DNA of 5,129 nt from Promethearchaeota archaeon. GTDB taxonomy: Archaea; Asgardarchaeota; Lokiarchaeia; Sigynarchaeales; SOKP01. Both the position numbers and the translations under genes were made by a program. A model generated the notes under the pieces. It made no database searches, was not told the DNA's origin, and saw only the letters and a list, made by a program, of their open reading frames with translations. The stretch is from positions 1 through 5,129 of the forward strand of contig JAEOTW010000358.1 in NCBI GenBank assembly GCA_016839655.1. Direction: 5' to 3'. This document shows, piece after piece, positions 1 to 4,925 of the stretch. Numbering within the stretch: the first letter of the stretch is position 1; every line of letters begins with the position of its first letter.

Positions 1-41
1 TAATCGTTTAGCTGACTTAATCGTTCAAAAATTATAGAGAT

Positions 42-731
42 TTAACTTTTATTTTTTTTTAATTTATTTTTTTCTGGGTTTATTTTAAAGTTCAACTGAT
101 AGATAAACCAATTTCCAAATTGCTCATCTAATTCAAATCCCGCTTCATCTGCCCACTTTTTTTCTGTTTTTCGTCGAGGGTAATCTGGATCTGGAAGCAT
201 TTCACTTAAAGATATAATTCCATCCAGTTTTAGGACTCTTTTAGCCTCTTTAAGCACTCTTACGGGTTCAGGAATTTCGGGAAGACAAGCAATCATTATG
301 ATACGATCGATGCTACCATCTTCGAATGAAAGATTGTAGGCGTCATCTATTTTTGGAATAATATTTTCGATGTTCTCTTTTTCTATTCGTTTTTTTAGCC
401 TTTTTATTATAGATTCTTGGATATCAATGGCATACACTTTTCCATTCGGTAGTACTTCTTTAGCAATCGCTTTTGTATAACTCCCTTTTCCAGGTCCAAT
501 TTCTAAAACTATCATACCGGGTTCTAATTTCAATCGTTCTGCTACTGTTGCAGGTTTTTGGATTAATTTTCTCCTAATCGGATTGTCTATTAAACGAGTC
601 ATAAAACTGGGAGCTGGAAATTTATGATATTTACGGATTATTCTCATTAGAACAAGTATTGTAAAGAAAAAAATACCAAAAATTATCAATATAATCAGGA
701 AAATTAATCTTATAATGAACCAAATATCCAT
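42..731 (-). CDS. membrane-anchored class I SAM-dependent methyltransferase
   Basis: A 229-residue protein predicted to transfer a methyl group from S-adenosylmethionine to an unknown acceptor at the inner face of the membrane. Residues 4-30 form one very hydrophobic segment followed by a basic stretch (RIIRKYHK), which suggests an N-terminal anchor with the enzyme in the cytoplasm. The Rossmann-fold motif I is at 75-83 (VLEIGPGKG). The acidic end of strand 2, expected to bind the SAM ribose, is D103 in VYAIDI. A motif-IV-like segment with conserved Pro follows (ACLPEIP, 148-154), then the post-motif KEAKRVLKLDG (161-171). The stretch PAP...NPIRRKLIQKP before the domain and DPDYP (181-185) near the end are typical of a UbiE/ArsM-like branch common in archaea and bacteria. 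Length is normal and the frame intact; the lysine-rich tail is low complexity. ATG start; no clear SD. It lies 31 bp downstream of the profilin-like gene and is probably co-transcribed. Family is secure, substrate unknown. Confidence 0.93.
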   Translation of the reverse strand: MDIWFIIRLIFLIILIIFGIFFFTILVLMRIIRKYHKFPAPSFMTRLIDNPIRRKLIQKPATVAERLKLEPGMIVLEIGPGKGSYTKAIAKEVLPNGKVYAIDIQESIIKRLKKRIEKENIENIIPKIDDAYNLSFEDGSIDRIIMIACLPEIPEPVRVLKEAKRVLKLDGIISLSEMLPDPDYPRRKTEKKWADEAGFELDEQFGNWFIYQLNFKINPEKNKLKKNKS

Positions 732-762
732 AAATATAAACCGTGTGATATATTAATTTTGA

Positions 763-1143
763 TTAAATCTTTCCATTCAACTTTGGGACATAGTTTTTAA
801 GAAAATTTAATGCTTTGGAAGTGTCTGCTTGAGGCATGGCATATGATACAAGTAATCCTCCTTGAAAAGGAACAATTAAAATATGTCCCATTCCACTTGG
901 GTTTGTTCCAATAATACATTCAGAGGTTGTTTCAACAACGGAATATTCTACATTGCTTAAAGTAAATGAGGCATTTCCCTTCATAACCTTCAATATATCG
1001 TTTGTTTGGTTAGTAAGATCCCAGTTTTCTGTCTGTATAACTAATTTACCAGAATCAGACATAACTGCAACTGCCGCAATGTTTACACTAGATTCAAGCG
1101 CAGCAATTCCCAAATCGTCAATTATATTCTTTATTTCACTCAT
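763..1143 (-). CDS. profilin-like small protein (Asgard profilin or roadblock/LC7 fold)
   Basis: A 126-residue soluble protein without signal peptide or membrane segment. The order of elements is an N-terminal helix (2-18), a beta hairpin (IAAVAVMSDSGKLVIQTENW, 22-41), a helix (44-56), strands SFTLSNVEYSVV (59-70) and ECIIGTN (75-81), a glycine-bearing strand pair (GMGHILIVP then GGLLVSYA, 84-102), and a C-terminal helix (106-120). That is the arrangement of profilin, and also of the related roadblock/LC7 fold. The ENWD after the hairpin, the Y-xVV strand, the TN-x-x-GxGHI segment and the final amphipathic helix resemble, from memory, lokiarchaeal profilins, which bind actin. I therefore favour profilin and cannot exclude roadblock/LC7, which partners small GTPases. 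No gene for actin or a GTPase is visible nearby. It is first in a probable two-gene unit with the methyltransferase. ATG start, no SD; a TATA-like stretch 24-32 bp upstream fits a leaderless transcript. Confidence 0.85.
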   Translation of the reverse strand: MSEIKNIIDDLGIAALESSVNIAAVAVMSDSGKLVIQTENWDLTNQTNDILKVMKGNASFTLSNVEYSVVETTSECIIGTNPSGMGHILIVPFQGGLLVSYAMPQADTSKALNFLKNYVPKLNGKI

Positions 1144-1256
1144 ATAATGTATATTTAATTTATTGTTTTTAAAATATGGTTTTTAATCCTACTCTGAAAA
1201 TAGATAAATGAATTAAAAGAATAATCCTTTTAAAGTTCTTTAAATAAAAATAATCC
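1144..1256. promoter_or_regulatory. divergent promoter region (profilin-like / DUF2156)
   Basis: A 113-bp AT-rich gap separates two divergent start codons. On the plus strand, TTTTAAAG at 1228-1235 lies about 22-29 bp before the ATG at 1257, the distance expected for a TATA box driving a leaderless archaeal transcript. A second AT-rich stretch (TTTAAATA, about 1239-1246) is too close for that role. On the minus strand, the run of T and A at about 1167-1175 lies 24-32 bp before the profilin-like start. Neither start has an SD. Assigned by position and composition only. Confidence 0.4.
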
Positions 1257-2186
1257 ATGGATCTCAGCACGGGAAAACCAATCGAAATAACTGATAAAAA
1301 ACTGTTTGATGAGTATTTTCAAAAATATCCTCCAGAACTTTCTGAATTTACATTTACAAACCTCTTCATGTGGAGGAATTATTATAATTTCTTATTTATG
1401 GAAATCAACGAGCATATAGTTTTATTCTCATATGATTATTTGAAAAATAGAAGAAAACCTATTAATACAGACTCAGGAGATTATATATACTTTTTTCCTC
1501 CGATTGGTCCTACTCCTGATAAAATTATTCTCGAATTGTATGAGAATTTAGGAAATATAGAAATTCATAGGGTTCCAGAGGAAATATGTAAAAAACTTAC
1601 TGACACCGGAAGATTTTCTGAATTAAATTTGGATATCCTTGAAGATAGGAATAATTGGGATTATGTTTACAATAAAGAAGAGATTCTAAATCTAGCAGGA
1701 AATAAATATAGGCAAAATAGACGATGGTTAAACAAATTCTTAGATAATTATGCTTATGATTTCCAATTATTAACAGCAAATCTAGTTGAAAAGTGTAAAG
1801 AACTCCAATTAGAATGGTGTGTAATGAGAGCGTGCACTGAAGATGAAAGTTTAGAAGCGGAACAAGAAGCAATATATGAGGCATTAAATAATTTTGGTAC
1901 ACTTGGTTTTACTGGAGGATTATTATGCGTGGAAGACAAATGTGCTGCTTATACATTTGGTGAAATGTTAAATGATGAGACCTTAATAATTCATATTGAG
2001 AAAGCCCATATGGAATATGAGGGTGCATATCAAGCAATCAATAATTTGTTCTTAAGAAATTGCTGTGAAAATGCGGTTTATGCTAATAGAGAACAAGATT
2101 TAGGAATAGAAGGGCTAAGAAGAGCAAAAGAGTCTTATAAACCCATCAAAATGGTAAAGAAAAGCATTATTTATCAAAAAAAATAA
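1257..2186 (+). CDS. DUF2156 protein (phosphatidylglycerol lysyltransferase C-terminal-like, GNAT fold)
   Basis: A 309-residue cytoplasmic protein that matches the whole of the DUF2156 family. Visible family motifs are FTNLFMW (33-39), PPIG (81-84), NWDYVY (133-138), the basic loop NKYRQNRRWLNKF (149-161), GGLLCVEDKCAAYTFGE (220-236), HIEKA (246-250), GAYQAIN (256-262), and the signature NREQDLGIEGLRRAKESY (277-294). In bacteria the same double-GNAT module forms the C-terminal part of MprF, which moves an aminoacyl group from charged tRNA to lipid. Here the module stands alone with no membrane part, so the reaction and acceptor are unknown; aminoacyl or acyl transfer is inference. It is full length and intact. 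The ATG at 1257 is chosen because Met-Asp-Leu begins just before the conserved N-terminal region and TATA-like sequence lies at the right distance; there is no SD. It stands alone, divergent from the profilin-like gene and convergent with the winged-helix regulator. Confidence 0.93.
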   Translation: MDLSTGKPIEITDKKLFDEYFQKYPPELSEFTFTNLFMWRNYYNFLFMEINEHIVLFSYDYLKNRRKPINTDSGDYIYFFPPIGPTPDKIILELYENLGNIEIHRVPEEICKKLTDTGRFSELNLDILEDRNNWDYVYNKEEILNLAGNKYRQNRRWLNKFLDNYAYDFQLLTANLVEKCKELQLEWCVMRACTEDESLEAEQEAIYEALNNFGTLGFTGGLLCVEDKCAAYTFGEMLNDETLIIHIEKAHMEYEGAYQAINNLFLRNCCENAVYANREQDLGIEGLRRAKESYKPIKMVKKSIIYQKK

Positions 2187-2224
2187 ATAAATAAGATTTA
2201 TTGCCTAACAAAAGAAATATTTTT
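2187..2224. terminator. short bidirectional T-rich terminator between convergent genes
   Basis: Only 38 bp separate the two TAA stops. The plus strand runs into T-rich sequence from about 2219 to 2235, which overlaps the end of the opposing gene. The minus strand runs into T-rich sequence over about 2175-2194, which overlaps the end of the DUF2156 gene. No stable hairpin is visible. Archaeal RNA polymerase terminates on such U tracts, so each gene probably ends inside the other's 3' end. Confidence 0.5.
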
Positions 2225-2917
2225 TTATTTTTTATTTGTAAAGTTTTTCAACTCCATTTCTTCAAATAGAATTTTAACAGGTATGCCCATGTGAAACCAA
2301 TAAATATATTTTTCTTGATTAGGGTTTTCCTTTTGTTCCTTGATACACTGTTCTTGAAATTCCATACCTAATTTAATAAGTTGTTTTTGCCATCTCTTCC
2401 ATTGACTCTCAGTTAGAAAGAACTCACCCATCGAAAAATGACTATAATCGAGTTTTTTGAGATTTATCGTTTTATAAATTTCTTTACAAATTTCTACTAT
2501 ATCGTCAGAATCAGTTTCTTCTACATATTCGCAGAATTTGATATATTCATCTAAAATCTTTCTATTATACATTGCTATAGATTTTGTTGATTTAGCCATC
2601 CTTTGAACAAGTTCTTTATCAAAACCATGTGAAAAATCATAACCAACCACTGAGATTATGTTTTCAGCATCAGGAGTTAGAGAATAATAATGAGCTTCTA
2701 TATTGGCCCTAACATGTTCTCTTTTAGAAATTTCAACAATTCCAAGCTCAACTAATTTTTGCAAATGAGGATGTATTGTAGATTTTGACTTTCCTAATCT
2801 TTTTGCTAATTCAGTGAAACTTAATTCAGGATATACGCTTAATAGACCCCATATTCTAAAGCGTATTCCTGTTAACACTGAAATATCAATTGTTGGTTTT
2901 ATTTGATTTTTTTCCAT
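2225..2917 (-). CDS. winged-helix (ArsR-like) transcriptional regulator
   Basis: A DNA-binding regulator, 230 residues from the ATG at 2917. Numbered from an in-frame GTG three codons upstream (2926), the winged-helix domain covers about 18-85. Helix 2 is FTELAKRLG (37-45), the recognition helix KSTIHPHLQKLVELG (48-62), and the wing runs from about 64 to YYSLTPD (80-86). The remaining ~145 residues are mostly helical with no motif I can name; the stretch LTESQWKRWQKQL resembles the effector region of some ArsR-like regulators. There is no metal-binding cysteine pattern like that of classical ArsR. I chose the ATG because AAGGTGG at 2923-2929 is a good SD 5 nt ahead of it, and that SD would overlap the GTG. 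It converges on the DUF2156 gene. Upstream lies a long spacer holding repeated near-palindromes that it could bind. Its ligand and targets are unknown. Confidence 0.88.
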   Translation of the reverse strand: MEKNQIKPTIDISVLTGIRFRIWGLLSVYPELSFTELAKRLGKSKSTIHPHLQKLVELGIVEISKREHVRANIEAHYYSLTPDAENIISVVGYDFSHGFDKELVQRMAKSTKSIAMYNRKILDEYIKFCEYVEETDSDDIVEICKEIYKTINLKKLDYSHFSMGEFFLTESQWKRWQKQLIKLGMEFQEQCIKEQKENPNQEKYIYWFHMGIPVKILFEEMELKNFTNKK

Positions 2918-2970
2918 ACTTTCCACCTTATAGACAATTTAAAGAATGATAAAAAACAAATTCTTAATAG
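2918..2970 (-). promoter_or_regulatory. promoter and SD of the winged-helix regulator
   Basis: An SD (minus strand AAGGTGG, 2923-2929) lies 5 nt from the ATG at 2917. Further upstream the minus strand has T-rich, TATA-like sequence near 2948-2958 that would place a start site a few bases before the SD. An imperfect inverted repeat, AAGAAT (2942-2947) and ATTCTT (2960-2965), surrounds it and could be an operator for autoregulation. The SD is clear; the TATA box and operator are guesses from position. Confidence 0.4.
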
Positions 2971-3007
2971 TTATTTCACTCTGTTTTTTCTCTTTATTGT
3001 TTTAATA

Positions 3008-3312
3008 GAATCAATTCAAGTTTATAAGTATTATTAATAATACGAATAATAAAGAATCAATTATATTAATAATTTTATTACTTTTATATTATTTTACTAG
3101 ATTAAATCGAATCGATTCATATAAATTCATATTTTTATTATAAAATTATAAAAGATTTTTTTTAAATTCTAATTTCCATTATTCGAACAATATCGAAATA
3201 TTTAAATATGAATCAAATCTAATTTATTAATAGAATCGAATAATGAGAAATTCGTTATTTTTTAGTATATAATGAGTTTATTAAAATATGCTAAAGTTAG
3301 GCGAATCGATTC
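3008..3312. repeat. six copies of a 10-bp near-palindrome GAATCRATTC (candidate operator array)
   Basis: Copies begin at 3008 (GAATCAATTC), 3054 (GAATCAATTA), 3109 (GAATCGATTC), 3210 (GAATCAAATC), 3233 (GAATCGAATA) and 3303 (GAATCGATTC). Those at 3109 and 3303 are perfect palindromes; the last extends to 12 bp (3302-3313). Spacing is irregular (46, 55, 101, 23 and 70 bp), so this is neither CRISPR nor a tandem array. The copies fill the non-coding gap between the winged-helix regulator and the secreted-protein gene. A dimeric winged-helix protein binding palindromic sites would fit. Apart from these copies the 455-bp gap (2918-3372) holds only AT-rich sequence broken by stops in every frame; I see no gene or RNA in it. 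Confidence 0.55.
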
Positions 3313-3346
3313 GGAAAATCTAACAAAAATCAAATAAAGAAATCCA

Positions 3347-3384
3347 ATGTTGAGTTAAATAAAAAAAAAGAGTTGATCAAAATT
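3347..3384 (+). promoter_or_regulatory. leader of the secreted-protein gene, shared with the leader at 4108
   Basis: This stretch covers the untranslated leader and first four codons. It aligns with 4108-4146 at about 32 of 39 positions: ATGTT, a variable few bases, TAAAT, nine A (ten in the other copy), then GAGTTGA. The TTG in GAGTTGA is the apparent start codon in both genes. No SD is present. Much of the identity is in the A tract, so the meaningful shared parts are ATGTT...TAAAT and GAGTTGA at the same spacing. Confidence 0.45.
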
Positions 3385-3924
3385 AACAGATCTAAATTAA
3401 TACCGAAAGTATTAGTAGGTTTAGCTGTTTTAACAACAATCTTGGGCTTAACAACAACAGCTAGAGCAGGTGCCCCTCCATTCATATGGGAATACTTCCA
3501 ATATAATGTTATTAGTCATGGTTGGGATGTAACAATTCCGCAAGATAAACCATGTTTATGGGGAGTTGCATCTGCATGTTCTGAAGAGGAAATTGAAACA
3601 AGATTTTTCCCTAAACCTCCATTTAATCATAAAGTGTCCATTGATGGAGAAAAAATAGTTTTACGCAGGTTTGTGTTCTATGACGAGTATGGGTATGTAT
3701 TTGGGATTCCAGAAACCAAATGGTATTGTTTTTATCACGTTTTTGAAGCAGGTTATTTTGATTTAGGTGATCATGAAGTTATACATGAAGCATGGGTTCA
3801 AAAACCTTACGCAGGAAGTGAAACTTATGGATGGAGAATCTTTGTAAATTATGAGGGTCCTGAATATTTGTACGGACTAATAGGAGTACCCTATAGCCTA
3901 ACTTACACTCTAACTGTCATTTAA
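3373..3924 (+). CDS. secreted protein of unknown family with Sec signal peptide
   Basis: A 183-residue protein I do not recognise. The N terminus is a textbook Sec signal: basic residues (KINRSK), a hydrophobic core at about 11-28, and a likely signal-peptidase site after ARA at residue 32, leaving GAPPFIWE as mature start. The mature part (about 151 residues) is rich in Tyr, Trp, Phe and Pro with alternating hydrophobic residues, suggesting a beta-sandwich-like domain. The last strand is YSLTYTLTVI at the extreme C terminus. There are three cysteines (61, 69, 119), of which C61 and C69 could pair. No C-terminal anchor is seen, so it is probably released or held by other surface proteins. The TTG start at 3373 is chosen because no ATG or GTG lies near the signal peptide and because its leader is shared with the next gene. 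It may be controlled by the GAATCRATTC sites upstream. Confidence 0.8.
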   Translation: MIKINRSKLIPKVLVGLAVLTTILGLTTTARAGAPPFIWEYFQYNVISHGWDVTIPQDKPCLWGVASACSEEEIETRFFPKPPFNHKVSIDGEKIVLRRFVFYDEYGYVFGIPETKWYCFYHVFEAGYFDLGDHEVIHEAWVQKPYAGSETYGWRIFVNYEGPEYLYGLIGVPYSLTYTLTVI

Positions 3925-4107
3925 ACCATATAATAAATAATTTTGAGGGTGAAAAAGGAAAATTTTAATTTTAAATCAAGATATAGAAAAAGGAGGAGTT
4001 GGGTTAGATAAAATACTTCCAGACGAAGCTACTACTAAACCAATATTCCTCCATTCTATACTTCTTTTTTTTTATATTTAAAGCTTGATATGTAATCCAA
4101 GAAAAAA
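3925..4107 (+). other. intergenic stretch with an SD-like site but no proper start
   Basis: The sequence AAAGGAGGAG at 3989-3998 would be a strong SD, but the only start-like codon after it (TTG at 3999) is followed two codons later by a stop. A different frame is open from 3953 to a stop at 4079-4081 (about 42 sense codons, including GVGLDKILPDEATTKP) without any ATG, GTG or TTG. It could be a gene remnant or chance. A nine-T run at 4065-4073 is a plausible U-tract terminator for the secreted-protein transcript, and TTTATATTTAAA at 4071-4082 is a TATA-like box for the next gene. Confidence 0.35.
4071..4082 (+). promoter_or_regulatory. TATA-like box of the C_GCAxxG_C_C gene
   Basis: TTTATATTTAAA is the best TATA-like sequence before this gene. 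A start site about 25-30 bp downstream would fall near 4105, at the beginning of the shared leader (4108), giving an untranslated leader of about 28 nt. This supports the shared block acting in the RNA, or at the initiation site, rather than as an upstream operator. Confidence 0.4.
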
Positions 4108-4146
4108 ATGTTAAACTAAATAAAAAAAAAAGAGTTGAAAAAATTT
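4108..4146 (+). promoter_or_regulatory. leader of the C_GCAxxG_C_C gene, shared with the leader at 3347
   Basis: This is the second copy of the leader described at 3347-3384: ATGTT, TAAAT, ten A, then GAGTTGA with the TTG at 4135. An additional shared heptamer AATCCAA lies a little upstream in both places (3341-3347 and 4094-4100), although the distance to ATGTT differs. Because the two coding sequences are unrelated, the similarity is confined to the regulatory stretch. Confidence 0.45.
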
Positions 4147-4686
4147 ATGGAGCAAAAAGTAATGAAGGGAGAGATTGATACAAAGTTTGATGAGGCACTT
4201 AAACAATTTGAAGAGATGTTTCCTAAACTAAATCCTATGGAAGGAGGTTGTGCAGAAGCAACATTGACAGGTATTTTAAATATACTAGGAATCCAAGATG
4301 GATTAATCAATAACATTATGATTCCCTTATCGGGTGGAATAGGGGGGTATAAGTCTGAAAAAGACTGGTCTGGTCCATGTGGGGCTGTTGTAGGAGGATG
4401 TGCTGCGGTAGGTGTAATTTTGGGAGGAAAAGGAAGAGAAAAGATGTCGAGTGATTTAATTCCCGTTGCTTATATGAAATCGGCCCAATTTGCGAAAGAA
4501 TTTGAGAAGGAGTTTGGTTCAGTAATTTGCCCCAATTTATCTGGGTATGATTTCAGTGATCCAAATGCATTGATGAAATACGTCGAAGACGGTACATGGG
4601 GAAAAAAATGTTATAAGTACGCTCTATGGGCGATTGACAACATAAGAAAATTAATGCAGGAAGAATTAGTAAAATTCGAAAAATAA
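4135..4686 (+). CDS. C_GCAxxG_C_C family protein (putative redox/metal-binding)
   Basis: A 183-residue cytoplasmic protein with the cysteine pattern of the C_GCAxxG_C_C family, whose members are thought to be redox-active but have no proven reaction. C39 lies in GGCAEA, C82 in the core CGAVVG (82-87) preceded by a glycine-rich turn (SGGIGGYKSEKDWSGP), C132 in VICPNLSG, and C159 in KKCYKYA. There is an extra cysteine, C89, just after the core. Length fits the family. No signal peptide is present; the glycine-rich hydrophobic stretch at 83-98 is the family core, not a membrane helix. The start is either TTG 4135, supported by the leader shared with the preceding gene, or ATG 4147 four codons later; neither has an SD. 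The coding frame is intact to TAA. It follows the secreted-protein gene by 210 bp and probably has its own promoter. Confidence 0.9.
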   Translation: MKKFMEQKVMKGEIDTKFDEALKQFEEMFPKLNPMEGGCAEATLTGILNILGIQDGLINNIMIPLSGGIGGYKSEKDWSGPCGAVVGGCAAVGVILGGKGREKMSSDLIPVAYMKSAQFAKEFEKEFGSVICPNLSGYDFSDPNALMKYVEDGTWGKKCYKYALWAIDNIRKLMQEELVKFEK

Positions 4687-4716
4687 ATTCAAATTTTTTT
4701 TTTTAATATTGAATTT
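4685..4716 (+). terminator. U-tract terminator after the C_GCAxxG_C_C gene
   Basis: Eleven consecutive T (4694-4704) follow the stop codon by a few bases, a strong archaeal-type termination signal. The tract is enclosed by an inverted repeat, AAATTCAA (4685-4692) and TTGAATTT (4709-4716). Because the T run sits in the loop rather than after the stem, this is not a bacterial rho-independent terminator. Confidence 0.55.
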
Positions 4717-4912
4717 GAAGGCTGAACTAATGAGATTTCCAAGGTATAAGAATCTTGTTAACATTTCTGTAAAAAACCTCAAAAGAAATTTTGACAAAAT
4801 TATATATTTTTATATCAATGGATCTTATTTCTTATTCAATACAATTATTATTCATAGAAATTCAAAGTTTATTGGAATTTTAGAAATAAAGCAATTAAGG
4901 GAGACTATTTAA
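4709..4912 (+). CDS. doubtful 67-codon ORF
   Basis: An open frame of 67 codons from TTG 4709 (or ATG 4730). The product would be basic with a hydrophobic middle (IIYFYINGSYFLFNTIIIH) and matches nothing I know. Against it: the TTG lies inside the arm of an inverted repeat right after a T tract, there is no clear SD, and AT-rich DNA gives such frames by chance. For it: the TAA stop is directly followed by GGAGG (4913-4917), the layout seen at operon junctions. I regard it as more likely spurious than real. Confidence 0.22.
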   Translation: MNLKAELMRFPRYKNLVNISVKNLKRNFDKIIYFYINGSYFLFNTIIIHRNSKFIGILEIKQLRETI

Positions 4913-4917
4913 GGAGG
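4913..4917 (+). promoter_or_regulatory. strong SD (GGAGG) without a standard start codon
   Basis: AAGGAGGATGATATC at 4911-4925 closely resembles the ideal archaeal SD GGAGGTGATC with one inserted base. The ATG at 4918 abuts the SD with no spacer and opens only 23 codons. At the normal distance (8 nt) lies ATT at 4926, which opens the frame that runs off the window. It may be a true SD with a rare start, or a chance match. Confidence 0.35.
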
Positions 4918-4925
4918 ATGATATC

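Noticed and set aside
1..25. Direct repeat TAATCGTT at 1-8 and 18-25
   Set aside because: Two copies of an 8-mer at a window edge are too little to call a repeat element or a binding site.
953..1147. 64-codon plus-strand ORF
   Set aside because: It lies antisense within the well-supported profilin-like gene; composition and lack of motifs mark it as a shadow frame.
1597..1939. Two minus-strand ORFs of 101 and 61 codons
   Set aside because: Both are antisense to the strongly conserved DUF2156 gene and have no recognisable features.
3008..3312. CRISPR array or iteron-type replication origin
   Set aside because: The repeated unit is only 10 bp with irregular spacing, there are no spacers of constant length, and no cas or initiator gene is in the window.
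4116..4316. 66-codon minus-strand ORF
   Set aside because: It is antisense to the start of the C_GCAxxG_C_C gene and reads through its A-rich leader in reverse.
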